Below, piece by piece: positions 1 through 11,126 of a stretch of 64,000 nucleotides of DNA. Position 1 is the stretch's first letter, and each line of letters begins with the position of its first letter. The DNA comes from Taudactylus pleione. Taxonomy: Eukaryota; Chordata; Amphibia; Anura; Myobatrachidae. Location of the stretch: assembly GCA_031769625.1 (NCBI GenBank), contig JAUIMM010000088.1, positions 9,677,501-9,741,500 of the forward strand. Reading direction: 5' to 3'. Both the position numbers and the translations under genes were made by a program. The notes under the pieces were generated by a model. It was given only the letters and a program-made list of their open reading frames with translations, was not told the origin of the DNA and ran no database searches.

Positions 1-445
1 GGCATGGGACTAATGATAGGTGTCGAAATCCCGACGCCTATCATTATCCACCCGCCGAAATCCCAACGCCCGGGATACCGAACGAAGGTAAGCCAGGCTT
101 CGCGAGCAGACAGCCATGGGGGGGTGGAGGGTTAGGTTTAGGGGCTCCCAGTGAGACTTAGGGTTAGGCACCCCCTGGGAGGGTTAGGCTAGGGGAAGGG
201 GGGGCTAGGCACCCCCCGGGAGGGTTAGGTTTAGGGTGCGGGGAGAGGGGGTTAGGGTTAGGCACCACTGTGAGGTTAGGGTAAGGCACTCGGGGGGAGG
301 TTAGGGTTAGGCACCCCTAAGGGAGGGTTAGGGGGGAGAGGGGTAGGGATAGCGTACTTACCTGCCCAGTCGGGATCGGCGCTGTTCGAGTTGCTGGCAT
401 CGGGATTTCAACCACCGGGCTCACGTCATTCGACGCTAATGATGA
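1..445 (+). mobile_element. TTAGG-rich GC element, copy 1 (cut by window edge)
   Basis: The left part has a hairpin (about 10-47) whose arms read TAATGATAGGTGTCG and its near complement. It is followed by a G-rich tract (about 120-360) of irregular GGGTTAGG/GTTAGGCACCCC units, then a TACTTACC...CGGGATTTCAACCACCGGG end. The same arrangement recurs six more times in the window, so this is a dispersed, probably non-autonomous DNA element with an internal telomere-like minisatellite, not a telomere. Confidence 0.7.
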
Positions 446-1446
446 CTAGTAGCAAACTAGGCGAACATGCTACAGACGCGGAGGGCGACGCATCTAGAGA
501 TGTGTTTGCTGCTCTGCAAATATACACATTTTCTCTACTCACGTCTAATCAGAATAAAAGACACCTATTTATTTCCAACACTGCATCGGCTCCAGAGAGG
601 ACATTGGGACAGCCGAAAGTTGGTACCAGTGTGAGTTGTATAGGTGGGAATAAGATAGAGTAAAATGTGATCCATCTAAGAAGCAACCATTAATCCCCAA
701 CACTTATCCCAATTAGCGCAATGCATTCTTACCAGAACATTTTTTTTGTATTGAGATCTTATGCATTACAGTAGCAAACACCGCTAATAAATTATATTAC
801 TGATAAGAATTGTTAAATAGGATACAGTAGATATGTAACAACAAAACTGAGCATCAACCAACCACTAAATCTAAACTAGCCATTAGGATATCATAGAGCT
901 GCTACTAAGGGTGGCCATGTATGGGAAAGCCGGTCAGCTGGGGCAAAGCAGGGCTGGATGTGTGATTGGTCTGAGTGGCCAGGATCACATCAGAGAATAA
1001 TTGGGTAGTCAGCTGAAGACAGCCGTCATTTGACAGACAGATATAATGACATACCTGAAAACTATCCACGTGATATCAGTTGAATGATTTCCAGGCTTTG
1101 TGCTAGGACCAAAAACATGTCAGTAATGGTCAATATCACTCTGTGTTTGTCCAATTTAATTTCTAGTGTGCAAGATAAGGTGTCAGCTTCCTATCAGAAT
1201 GTAGGGTTCGTCCACAGATGTGCAATACTCATATTGAGTTCCTAATAGGATGCAACATGAGAAAGCTGGAGGGCACATACCACTGGCAAAGGGTCTATTA
1301 TTCCCTGTTATGTGTACACTGTCTATGCAAATAGCAGAGAAGTGGCACAAAATGTCCATGAGAAAATGGGCCTTGCACTTCATTGGTGCCTGTGCGGGCA
1401 GTATATACAGCACGTCATAGGGATCAACAGATGGTGGTATTATGGT
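446..1446. other. No gene recognised
   Basis: This is mixed-composition, locally AT-rich intronic sequence. The small open frames here have no recognisable domain. I see nothing specific. Confidence 0.6.
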
Positions 1447-1768
1447 CAGGGCCGGATTGAGGGCCACATGTGCCTGGAGCTGAAAATGACCAAGGGCCTA
1501 TTATGAGACGTAGAGGAGGTGTGACCAGTGCTATGTGGGCGTGTACACCCTTATACTCTAAGCCCCAATGTCTCCCTAAATATGTAAAAGAAAAAAAATG
1601 CTTCATTTTGTGAGGTAAATAGAAATACAATGCTACTACTTATGATTTATGGCTGACTGTGCGGAGAGCAGATGGCCAATCAACCTCATGTTGTCATGAC
1701 AATGGGCCTATTTTTATGTGGAGGCCTGGAGCTGTAGCTCCATCCGCCCCATTGTTAATCTGGCCCTG
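1447..1768. mobile_element. hAT-type MITE with 8-bp TSD ATTATGGT
   Basis: A 322-bp element starts CAGGGCCGGATTGAGGGCC and ends TAATCTGGCCCTG. The flanks 1439-1446 and 1769-1776 are both exactly ATTATGGT. An 8-bp duplication plus CAGGG.../...CCCTG ends is typical of hAT elements. A second, partial copy lies at 4884-5042. Confidence 0.88.
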
Positions 1769-1776
1769 ATTATGGT

Positions 1777-2145
1777 ATATTCCAGTGACATTCCAGTGGA
1801 ACGCGACATACTATTGTGCTCGTATGGATGAGCTCACTGACACATGTCCATCCCATAGGGATTTCAGGTGCACAGTCTGCTCCAATGGTAGTTACGTGGC
1901 TTCAATATGCGTTTACATATTTGATCAAAATGTATGTTAAGTTTAGTGACTATTTAACCACTTTATGAGAGGGGACAGTTGTCCATTCATTTCTTTAAGT
2001 AGTATGTATGGTATAAATATATTTTCTTATTTTAGCTCCATTATACTAATACAGACAAATTGAAAGGGTAATAGATTTTTTCAATATTCTAAAGAGTCAT
2101 AGCCAAGGAAGTTAATGTAACACAATCAGGGGAATGGGTATGAAG
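1777..2145. other. No gene recognised
   Basis: AT-rich intronic sequence with no repeat or coding signature that I recognise. Confidence 0.55.
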
Positions 2146-2760
2146 TCAAGGCGGCTGAATAAGTACCCTATCCCTACCCCTCTCCCCCCCCTAACCCTCC
2201 CTTAGTGGTGCCTTACCCAAACCTCCCGCCCCTAGTGCCTAATTATAACCCCCCCTTACCGCACCCTAAACCAGGGGGGCAGGGGGGGGTGCCTAACCCT
2301 AACCTCCACCCGGGGGTACCAACCATAACCATCCTTCCTAGGGGTGCCTAACCCTAACCTCCCCCCCAAACCTAACCCTGCTACGCTCCCTAAACCTACC
2401 CCCCCCCCAACGGCTAACGCTGAGGGAGCTCCGGACTTACCTTGTTCAGGCTGGTGTTCCGGCGTCGGGAGTAAGGGGTCTATTTACTAAGCAGTGTTAG
2501 GAGACAGAGTGAAAAGTGATAAGAAAGTGATAAGGCGCCAGCCAATCAGCTCCCAACTGTCATCTCACAGGCTGTGTTTGAAAAATGACAGTTGGGAGCT
2601 GATTGGCTGGCACCTTATCACTTTCTTATCACTTTTCACTCTGTCTCCTAACACTGCTTAGTTAATAGACTCCTCAGTAATATAGGTGTCGGTATTTCGA
2701 CGCCTATCTTAAGTCCCTTGTCGGGATTCAGATGACGGTATTGAGACCCTCATAACTACA
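2146..2760 (-). mobile_element. TTAGG-rich GC element, copy 2, split by a foldback MITE
   Basis: A C-rich array (about 2160-2440) of CCTAACCCTAACCTCC-like units is the reverse orientation of copy 1. It is followed by ACTTACC...GGCGTCGGGAGTAA. After the inserted foldback MITE (2475-2675), the element resumes with the ATAGGTGTCGG...CGACGCCTAT hairpin also seen at the start of copy 1. Confidence 0.7.
2475..2675. mobile_element. Palindromic foldback MITE, copy 1
   Basis: This is an almost perfect inverted repeat of about 200 bp, starting GGGGTCTATTTACTAAGCAG. The two arms contain CAATCAGCTCCCAACTGTCA and its complement around a short centre. AGTAA flanks both sides (2470-2474, 2676-2680). The same foldback occurs at 30051-30239, 33268-33427 and 52455-52653, with a diverged relative at 31086-31262. 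Confidence 0.85.
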
Positions 2761-3024
2761 TCCCCATTCAGGGTGTGTGCTTACAGCCTAGTAAATGCGC
2801 TTTAATGCTGGTCACCCGGAAATAATGTAAGCAAATGGACCTGTGTACATACATTTTCTGACAAGCATTTGTTCATTTGTCAATTTCTATGCTACCTGCA
2901 GAATTCACAAGGGTTAAACTTGTTACAATACATTAAGTCTATGAGAGGACACTGTGCTGCAGGGTGGCTTTGAGAACTCATTTTGAATGCTCTGTTGAAA
3001 GTGAGATTAGAGTGCAGGGGATGT

Positions 3025-3400
3025 AGTCAGGGTCCCAACAGTCAGGATACCGATGATCACAATACAGACAGCGGCATCTCGACAGGCACAATCCCGCCAG
3101 ATCCCAACGGTAGTATTAGGGTTAGGCACTAGGGGGAGGGTTAGACTTTGAGAGGTAGCGGGTTAGGCAGCAGGAAGGGAAAGGTTAGGGTCAGGGTTAG
3201 GCTGCAAGATGGGACGGTTAGGGTTAGGCTGCATGATGGGACAGTTAGGGTTAGGCTGTGTGAAGTGTGGATTAGGCTGAGGGAGAGGTGGGTTAGGGTT
3301 AGGGAGAAGGTTAGGATAAGGGTTAAAATACTTACCAAAATACATCTGTATTTGACTTTCAGGATGCGGCTGTCGGCATCCGTACCTATCCTGAGTACAG
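3025..3400 (+). mobile_element. TTAGG-rich GC element, copy 3
   Basis: A GTCAGGATACCGATGATC-type left end is followed by GGGTTAGG repeats (3115-3330) and then a TACTTACC and GGATGCGGCTGTCGGCATCC end. Orientation is as in copy 1. The open frames on both strands here are repeat artefacts. Confidence 0.65.
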
Positions 3401-4233
3401 TGTTATGTATATTATTTTATTAGGGTTTTTTTTTCATGTATGTTTGAACAAGCCACAACTTACAGTATTTGTGCAATGTCATTAATATGTAATCAGGTTG
3501 TTATACATAATAATAAGGGAATCTCCTTCACTGGTGGGGACATAGGACAAGATTAGAAATCACTGATAAATACAAAGGTATGATGCATCCTTTTACTATA
3601 ATCCTCAACACTCGAATGTGCCAATGAAATATATTACCAAAGTGATCTTTTGCTCCATTCACTGGAAGTTGGATGCATGTAAGGAATGGGTTTTGCCACC
3701 CACATTTACAAAATGTGTTACTCTCTTCTGCGTAAGCCACAGACACTACATGGTTCAGTTCCTATCACCCTGCCTCTGAATTTAGTTGTATTTATAGAAT
3801 AATATGAATGCCCTTCCTGTTTACATGTTTTGAGACTTTGTTTTACGTTCCTTGTATACACATGTACAGAATATTTGTATTTATTATATTTATGTCTTCT
3901 GTATTTGTATTGTGTAATGAAGTGGAGTGTACCACCATCTTGCTATGGCTTGCTGTTATTTATGGAGTAGTGGGGTCAGGAAGGGCGGAGGTAAGCACTC
4001 ATGAAAGGTGAAGGATATGTTCAATGTGGATATACCAGTCTAAGTGACAGCTGGCGTGACTGATACAGCACACTGGACAGGATTCCATGCAAATACCCTT
4101 CACATTGAACTTCTATTGTTTTAAATACGAGAAGCAGACATGGAATGCAACCTTTGCTGTTTTGTCACCTTTGTCAGTCAAGAAGATAGATGATTGTTTC
4201 TGCTGTACAAGTAAGTCAGTGGTGTATAAAGAA

Positions 4234-4236
<3 letters not shown>
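3401..4236. other. No gene recognised
   Basis: AT-rich intronic sequence. I see no domain-bearing frame. Confidence 0.55.

Positions 4237-4294
<58 letters not shown>
4237..4294. repeat. (AT)n-(GT)n compound microsatellite
   Basis: About 22 AT dinucleotides (4237-4280) run directly into seven GT dinucleotides (4281-4294). Confidence 0.97.
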
Positions 4295-4883
4295 TTTACC
4301 TGATATATAGTTTAAGAAAGGATCTCACTAGATCTGAAATGTGTCACTTCTGAAGCTAAATAAACCAATTTATTGAATATAATTTTCTGAATTACTGTCT
4401 GTTCCTTGGATTTGGATTATATTACCCTTTTTTGTGGTAATATAGAAGTATACATACATATGGTGCATACATAACCTACTGTATAAACATTCAATATCTT
4501 GAATGTCAAAATGCAAGTCCTGCTACCACTATTCTCTTTGACAAGCAACAAAATGTTTACCTGGATCTCATTAAGGGGTCTCCTAATGCTGCCAGCTAAG
4601 GGTTACTGTAGTACGTATAGGCAAGTGTGGCTAATGTCTGCACATGTGCTTACTGATTTCATCTAAGGGGATTCAGCCTAAGATGGCGTTAGCTAGCGTC
4701 AAGAATAAATATTTTTTTGCTGTTTGGTAATTTGCCTTAGGCCGCTGTCGCCATAGAGGTCACAGGTTAGGGCGATAGCTCAGACAGAGAAGTATGCAGG
4801 AGAAATCAGTGATATCTTGGTAAATTGCGAGCAATTTCCTTTTCTTCAGTGAAGATGGCGTTACCGGGTCCAAGCTCCAGAAT
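4295..4883. other. Unclassified repeat-like sequence
   Basis: Around 4310-4380 the sequence resembles the short 'GATCTGAAATGTGTC...AATAAACC' segments that often flank microsatellites in frog genomes (from memory). Around 4677-4720 there is a GATGGCGTTAGC motif also found inside the MITE at 20783. No gene. Confidence 0.35.
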
Positions 4884-5042
4884 GCTTCATAAATAGAAAA
4901 TAGAAATATAATTTTAAGACTTATGATTTATTGCCGATCATGTGGCCAGCTGGTCATCCTCATGCTGTCATGATGATGGGACTATTTTTTTTTTGTGGAG
5001 GCCTAGGGCTGTAGTCCCATAGACCCTATTACTAATCTGGCC
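4884..5042. mobile_element. Partial copy of the hAT MITE at 1447-1768
   Basis: The sequence from GCTTCAT to CTAATCTGGCC parallels about 1598-1766, including GTGGAGGCCT and TGTCATGA blocks. The left half is missing and no TSD is visible. Confidence 0.65.
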
Positions 5043-5185
5043 TGCCAATTATGATTTCTGGCATATAACAGTGATGCAGATATCATGAATGGATAAGATT
5101 CAGTCCCTGCACTAACATGTACCTACTGTATTAAAATCAATCTGCTGGACAGGTTAACACCAGACATTAACAATACAACATGAAT

Positions 5186-5491
5186 CATACTTGCCTACTT
5201 TAAAAATCTATCCGGGAGAAGCCCTGAGAGGAGATGCAAGTGGCTGGTGATGTGGGCGGGGACGGACTATTTGTGTCATTAGGCAAAATTATGAGATTAG
5301 AATAGAATCGCATCACTAGGCTCCGCCTCCTATCTACACGGAGCGCAATTCCTGGCATCATTCTCCCCATGCTGCCTACTTCACTAGGAAGTGGGCAGTA
5401 TGCGGGAGGTTTACCCACTATTTCGGTAGGCCAAAGCTATATCCGAAAAATCTGGAATCTCCCGCAGGATTCGGGAGAGTAGCTAAGTATG
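5186..5491. mobile_element. MITE with CATACTTGCCTACT ends, copy 1
   Basis: A 306-bp element has terminal inverted repeats CATACTTGCCTACT and AGTAGCTAAGTATG. Further copies with the same ends are at 21614-22040 and 51788-52125. No coding content. Confidence 0.7.
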
Positions 5492-5506
5492 ACATGGATT
5501 CTATGA

Positions 5507-5820
5507 GGGGAAATTGTTTTTTGGGCGCCTGACGGAGCTATTCAAGTGAGGTTCCAATTGAGCGTGAGTGCCGCGGGCGGCTATTATTTCGGCTTGCTGC
5601 CTCCTAAGGTGCTGAGTAGAAATGTGCAAAAAGTTCTGCGTTTTTGAGAGAGTGCTCAACAGCTTAGACGGATTTAGCCGATTTATGCATTTAAATCCGG
5701 CGCATTTGGCTGCAACATGCGCAATAAGTAATGGACGTACAAAACAACTGAATATCACCCCCTGATCTCCCATCACTTTATACGGGAGATCTGGCGCGAA
5801 AAAACAATTGAATTCCCCCC
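5507..5820. mobile_element. MITE with AAATTGTTTTTTGGGCGCC ends, copy 1
   Basis: The left end GGGGAAATTGTTTTTTGGGC is matched by a right end reading GCGAAAAAACAATTGAATTC. A second copy is at 34983-35310. The 109-residue frame on the minus strand has no domain. Confidence 0.6.
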
Positions 5821-5929
5821 TATGTACCAAATAGATTGTTTAGCAATTTCTTAGAAAGTTGATTTGTTGGAATTCAGACATCCTGATATATTTACACGAT
5901 TATTGGAATTATCCAAACCTACAAGCGTT

Positions 5930-6315
5930 CTCTTCAGGCTAGCTTATCAATTCCAGAACCACGCTCATAACCTCCACAGACTATTCTACCTAACTAGCTC
6001 ATCTTTATACAGTTCATACATATGTTCTCTTTCTATACTCACACAACCCGCTGACACCAAGCCAACATTGCTGTGTGACTGGATCATATAGCTCACCAAG
6101 AACCTCTGCAATCTGGCTGGACCATTTGCAATATACAGTATAGTACTTATCCTCATGTATCAAATTCCTATTTTTGTACAGATTGTAAGCTTGCAAACAG
6201 GACTCTCTTACCTCTCTGTCTGTCTTTTATTACACAGCCTTGGTTTATTACTGTTTGTAAAGCGCAACAGAATATGCTGTCACTATATAAATAACTGTTA
6301 TAATAATAATAATAA
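5930..6315 (+). mobile_element. L2/CR1-like LINE 3' tail with (AAT)n end
   Basis: The sequence carries GATTGTAAGCTTGC, then GTAAAGCGCAACAGAATATG and CTATATAAATAACTG, and ends in an AAT microsatellite (6298-6315). This is the usual layout of L2/CR1-like 3' ends in frog genomes (recognised from memory). No reverse transcriptase is present, so it is a 5'-truncated copy. Confidence 0.6.
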
Positions 6316-6399
6316 GTAGACACATAGAGCTACTTTACTCCAATTTGGCCAGACAGATTTAATTTTTGAAAACCATGGCTGCACAATGTATGAGTCCTG

Positions 6400-6790
6400 C
6401 AACAGTCGCAGCTGGTTGGGTACGGGATGCTGGCGCTTGGGATGCGGGCGCTCAGAATCCTGATGCCAGCATCCTGACAGGGTAAGGATATTGACACGAG
6501 TCGGTAGGTATCCTAACCCTCTCCCTACCCTAACACTCCCTCCTCGGTACCTGAACCTAACCACCACCCGCAATGCCTAAACCTAACCTCCCCGTCCTCG
6601 CACCCTAAACCTAATCCTCCCCCTAGTGCCTAAACCTAATCCCTAACCCTCGCCTTAACCCCGCTACTTACCTTCGGATTCCGGCGATCGAGATGCAGGC
6701 GCTTGGATTCTGACAGGTGTCGGAGTTCCGGCGCTGGCATTGTGGCGGCTGGAATCCCCGCGGTCGGGATATTGGCCGCATCCTGTTACA
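6400..6790 (-). mobile_element. TTAGG-rich GC element, copy 4
   Basis: A GGATGCTGGCGCTTGGGATG...CCTGACAGGG left part is followed by a C-rich array of CCTAAACCTAACC units (6510-6655), then CTTACCTTCGGATTCCGG and further GGCGCT hairpin sequence. Orientation is as in copy 2. Confidence 0.65.
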
Positions 6791-7399
6791 GCAGTGCACT
6801 TGTATGTCCTACATCCAATTTCCTTCTGAAATGTACTTCCATACGAACACACGCTGAGTAGGCATGAAATGTGTTGGGGGTGTAAACACATTGAGATATT
6901 TACGAGAAAGGAGCTTAACACTGAGCAAACCTATAAGCAAATATAAAAACAATCATATTACAAGAAAAAAATAGTACTGAACAGTGGCGTAACTAGGGCA
7001 GGGCGAGCGGGGTACGTGCCCTGGGCGCCGTGGCAGGCCCAGCAGAGGGGGGCACTGCCGGCCAGGACATCGTACCGGCACCGCCCGCCCGCCACCATTG
7101 CACCAGGTCCCGGACGACTTTATTACTGTGAAGAGCACTGCCTGCTGTTGCTGCTGGGAACTGTAGGGGGAGCTGCAGCAGAAGTGTGCAGCCCCTCCCA
7201 GGCAGTGTTGCTATTCAGAGTTGACGCTGGAGGCCAGGATGAATCTCCTTCCCCAGCGCTGTCTCTGCTCCGGACCAGCCACTGCAGCCAGGTAAGTAAG
7301 TATTATTATTTTTTTGCTGGTGGGGGTCGGGCTGCCAGTGGGGGGAGGGGTAACTTTCAAATGATGTCAGCTTTGTTTTTACTTGGCTGGCTGCATCTA

Positions 7400-7581
7400 T
7401 TCTGTGTGAAAGGTGTGTGTCACTGTGTGCGTGTATCTGTGTCAGTGTGTCAGCATGTGTGCGTGTGTGTGTCACTGTGTCAGTGTATGTGTGTCACTGT
7501 GTGTCAGCATGTGTGTGTCACTGTGTGTATGTGTGTCACTGTGTGTTTGTATCTGTGTGACTGTATGTGTGTATCTGTGTG
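7400..7581 (+). repeat. GT-rich minisatellite (left part)
   Basis: The units are variants of GTGTGTCACTGTGTGT and GTATCTGTGTCAGT. The same units resume at 12295, so the array was once continuous and was split by the insertion at 7582-12294. Cys/Val-rich open frames across it are artefacts. Confidence 0.9.
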
Positions 7582-7760
7582 CAGGGCTGCCATCAGAAAG
7601 TGTGGGGTCCGGGACTGATGTAATAGACAGCGCCCTCCCCTTCCCAGGGGAAATTTCTGAAAGCAGCCCTAATATTGGAGTGGGTGTGTTGAGGGGCGGT
7701 GTCTGAGGAGGGGAAGGGAAACTCCCTAATTGAGCCCGGCAACCGCAGTGTGGTTAATCC

Positions 7761-7764
<4 letters not shown>

Positions 7765-7805
<41 letters not shown>
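7765..7805. repeat. (TA)n microsatellite, target of the inner hAT element
   Basis: A TA tract ends exactly at the left end of the inner element and resumes after its right end (11650-11663). Confidence 0.95.
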
Positions 7806-7808
<3 letters not shown>

Positions 7809-7965
7809 GGGTGAGCGGGTTCGTATTTCTGAAATCCGAACCCCCCCGAGCCCCCCCGATCCGAGTCCGATTCGAGTCAGGCTCGACTTTTCCCGCCTGA
7901 CTCGGATCTGAAATCGAGGCAAAACGTCATCATCCCGCCTTCCGAGTCTCGCGGGTTTTGGATCC

Positions 7966-7973
7966 TATATAAG
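7966..7973 (+). promoter_or_regulatory. TATA box of the inner hAT element
   Basis: TATATAAG sits 160 bp inside the element, just before a GC-rich GGCGCCATTTT segment and well upstream of the transposase start. A CRE-like ACGTCATC lies 40 bases upstream (about 7924). Promoter activity is inferred from position and motif only. Confidence 0.5.
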
Positions 7974-8311
7974 GTACCCGCGTCGGCGCCATTTTCTCAC
8001 TCGGCTGTGGACAGTGAAGAGGGAGGGTGGGAGTTAGGGCTGTGTAGTGTAGTGTTGCTGTTGTCCACTACTTCAAAGTCCATAGGGGCTGGCTGTGTTG
8101 TGCTGTGCTGCTGTTGTTAATAGGGGCTGTGTCCACTACTTCAAAGTCCATAGGGGCTGGCTGGACTGTGTTGTGCAGTCAGTTCTCCATAGGGGCTGTG
8201 TCCACTCCAAAGTCCTGTGCAGTGTCCCAGTCCTAAAGGGGTGCTGTAGTGTTGTCCAGGGGGTGCTCTGTCCATCAGGGGTGCTCCCCCCAAGTGCTAA
8301 AAAAATAATAT

Positions 8312-9160
8312 ATTTTCTGTGTTTGTGAATTGTGTGCGCAGTAGCCGCACGTGCATCAACAAAGTAGTGCCAAGCGTGCGCCTGTGTCATAAGTAAAGGG
8401 CCGGCTGGCTTGACCGTTAAAGGGTGCTGTAACCCCCAAAGTACACTCCAGTCCAAACCAAAAAAAAAATAATTTTCTGTGTTTGTGAATTGTGTGCGCA
8501 GTAGCCACACGTGCATCAACAAAGTAGTGCCAAGCGTGCGCCTGTGTCATAAGTAAAGGGCCGGCTGGCTTGACCGTTAAGGGTGCTGTAACCCCCGAAA
8601 GTACACTCCAGTCCAAACCCCCAAAAAAATTATTTTCTGTGTTTGTGAATTGTGTGCGCAGTAGCCGCACGTGCATCAACAAAGTAGTGCCAAGCGTGCG
8701 CCTGTGTCATAAGTAAAGGGCCGGCTGGCTTGACCGTTAAAGGGTGCTGTAACCCCCGATAGTACACTCCAGTCCAAACCAAAAAAAAATTTATTTTCTG
8801 TGTTTGTGAATTGTGTGCGCAGTAGCCGCACGTGCATCAACAAAGTAGTGCCAAGCGTGCGCCTGTGTCATAAGTAAAGGGCCGGCTGGCTTGACCGTTA
8901 AAGGGTTCTGTAACCCCCAAAGTACACTCCAAAACAAAAAAATATATATTTTCTGTGTTTGTGACTTGTGTGCACTGTGGCTGCACGTGCATCAACAAAG
9001 TAGCAGCGCCAAGCGTGCGCCTGTGTCCCATAAGTAAAGAGCCGGCTGGCTCATTTCTTAAAGGGTGGTGTAACCCACAAAGTGCACTACTCTCCAGCAA
9101 AAATAAAAAAATATTTTCTGTGTTTGTGTGCGCTTTAGCCGCACGTATATATCAATATAA
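8312..9160 (+). repeat. Tandem array A inside the inner hAT (about 160-bp unit, six copies)
   Basis: Six copies of a unit containing TTTCTGTGTTTGTGAATTG, AGTAGCCGCACGTGCATC, CCAAGCGTGCGCCTGTG and GTTAAAGGGTGCTGTAAC lie at 156-161-bp spacing. The last two are more diverged. The unit shares its core with array B (9493-10623). It ends just before the transposase start at 9166. Confidence 0.95.
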
Positions 9161-9165
9161 CATAA

Positions 9166-9492
9166 ATGGAGGACCAAACTTTCTCCGATAAAAATAAAAT
9201 AGGGAAAGATCAAGAACCACTTCCTCCTAGTGCTGTTGCTGCTGCTGGGAGTTGTTCATCATCCCAGAGAGGAAGTAGGAACATCACTACTTTTACTAAA
9301 CAATTGACCCTCCAACAGTCCCTAGCGATGAGGATGAAGTACGACAGCAGTCATCCTGAAGCAAAACGTATAACTGAGGCCTTGACTGCTATGTTGGTGT
9401 TAGACGTGCGTCCGGTATCCGCCATTAGTGCAGTGGGATTTAGACAATTGATGGAGGTAGGGTGTCCTCGGTTCCAAATCCCGTCTAGATTC
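9166..9492 (+). pseudogene. hAT transposase, N-terminal fragment
   Basis: The frame from the ATG at 9166 runs about 109 codons. It carries a serine-rich leader, a KQLTLQQSL segment and the block EAKRITEALTAMLVLDVRPV followed by GFRQLMEVGCPRF and IPSR. That is the family pattern of the region just before the catalytic domain of ZBED/hAT transposases (K.I...I..MI..D..PFS.VE..GF..L......Y.IPSR). The BED zinc finger expected upstream is not seen. At about 9493, directly after IPSRF, the sequence turns into array B, so the RNase H-like catalytic core is lost. It cannot encode an active enzyme. Confidence 0.85.
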
Positions 9493-10623
9493 CACCTGCA
9501 TCCTCAAAGCAGCAGCGACAAGCGTGCGTCTGTCTGTTAAAGGGTGGTGACACCCTCAAAGTGTGCTACACAAACAATTAAAATATTGTTCTTTTTTTTT
9601 CTGTCTTTGTGAATTGTGTGGGCTGTAGCCGCACTTGCATCCTCAAAGCAGCAGCGACAAGCGTGCGTCTGTCTGTTAAACGGTGTTGTAACTCTCAAAG
9701 TGCTCCAAAAAATAAAAATTTTTTTAATGTGTTTGTGACTTGTGTGCGATGTAGCCGCACTTGCATCCTCAAAGCAGCAGCGACAAGCGTGCGTCTGTCT
9801 GTTAAAGGGTGGTGACACCCTCAAAGTGTGCTACACAAACAATTAAAATATTGTTCTTTTTTTTTCGGTCTTTGTGAAATGTGTGGGCTGTAGCCGCACC
9901 TGCATCCTTAAAGCAGCAGCGACAAGCGTGCGTCTGTCTGTTAAAGGGTGGTGTAACTCTCAAAGTGCTCCAAAAAATAAAAAAACTATTTTTTTAATGT
10001 GTTTGTGACTTGTGTGCGATGTAGCCGCACTTGCATCCTCAAAGCAGCAGCGACAAGCGTGCGTCTGTCTGTTAAAGGGTGGTGACACCCTCAAAGTGTG
10101 CTACACAAACAATAAAAATATTCTTCTTTTTTCTGTCTTTGTGAATTGTGTGGGCTGTAGCCGCACCTGCATCCTTAAAGCAGCAGCGACAAGCGTGCGT
10201 CTGTCTGTTAAAGGGTGGTGACACCCTCAAAGTGTGCTACACAAACAATTAAAATATTGTTCTTTTTTTTCGGTCTTTGTGAAATGTGTGGGCTGTAGCC
10301 GCACCTGCATCCTTAAAGCAGCAGCGACAAGCGTGCGTCTGTCTGTTAAAGGGTGGTGACACCCTCAAAGTGTGCTACACAAACAATAAAAATATTCTTC
10401 TTTTTTCTGTCTTTGTGAATTGTGTGGGCTGTAGCCGCACTTGCATCCTCAAAGCAGCAGCGACAAGCGTGCGTCTGTCTGTTAAAGGGTGGTGTAACCC
10501 TCAAAGTGCGCTCCACAAACAATAAAAATATTCTTTTTTTTTTTGTCTTTGTGAATTGTGTGGGCTGTAGCCGCACTTGCATCCTCAAAGCAGCAGTGAC
10601 AAGCGTGCGTCTGTCTGTTAAAG
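9493..10623 (+). repeat. Tandem array B replacing the transposase core (126-139-bp unit, nine copies)
   Basis: Nine units contain TAGCCGCACTTGCATCCTC, AGCAGCGACAAGCGTGCGTC and GTTAAAGGGTGGTG, separated by A/T-rich spacers. TAGCCGCAC recurs at 9626, 9752, 9891, 10022, 10158, 10296, 10432 and 10567, with a partial first copy at about 9490. It is homologous to array A. The array fills exactly the gap between the two transposase fragments. Translated frames (VFVNCVGCSRTC-like) are artefacts. Confidence 0.95.
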
Positions 10624-10854
10624 GATTACATCGGTGACAGCATCCAAGTAGGCATGTCAGACAGTCCATACCTGTACTGGCAGGAAAAAGAAGCAATTTG
10701 GAGGTCCCTGTACAAACTGGCTCTATTTTACCTGAGTAGCCCCCCCTCCAGTGTGTACTCCGAAAGAGTGTTTAGTGCAGCCGGGAACCTTGTCAGCGAA
10801 AGGCGTAGGAGGTTGCTTCCACAAAATGTGGAGAAGATGATGTTCATAAAATGA
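10624..10854 (+). pseudogene. hAT transposase, C-terminal dimerisation fragment
   Basis: From the end of array B the frame reads DYIGDSIQVG, then PYLYWQEKE, LYKLALFYLSSPPSS, YSERVFSAAG and LVSERRRRLLPQNVEKMMF, ending in a TGA stop at 10852-10854. These are hallmark blocks of the hAT C-terminal dimerisation domain (P..W......P.L..LA..YL..P.SS..SERVFS.AG.....R..L....V..L.F). It is on the same strand as the N-terminal fragment and follows it in the expected order, with the several hundred catalytic residues between them missing. Confidence 0.93.
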
Positions 10855-11070
10855 ATTATCAACTCTTCCAGGGAGACCAGCCTCCAGAACGTACAGAGGG
10901 ACCTGTGGTTCCAGCAGGGACGAATTAATACTCTGTGAGGATGAGGATGTACACACTGAAGAGGGTGAGGAATCGGTGGATGAGGAGGATGAGGATGACA
11001 TCTTGCCTCCGTAGAGCCAGTTTGTGCAGGGACAGATTAATTGCCAGCTTTTTTTGTGGGGGCCCAAACG

Positions 11071-11126
11071 AACCAATCATTTCAGCCACAGTTGTGTGGC
11101 AGACCCAGGCGCTGAAATGATTGGTT
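11071..11126. repeat. Perfect 16-bp inverted repeat in the hAT 3' region
   Basis: AACCAATCATTTCAGC (11071-11086) is exactly complementary to 11111-11126, with a 24-base loop. It lies between the transposase stop and the right terminus and could be a subterminal hairpin or a foldback in the transcript. Confidence 0.8.

Noticed and set aside
9487..10623. CRISPR-like appearance of regular direct repeats
   Set aside because: The spacers are also conserved between units, the unit is 126-139 bp, and the array lies inside a eukaryotic hAT transposon.
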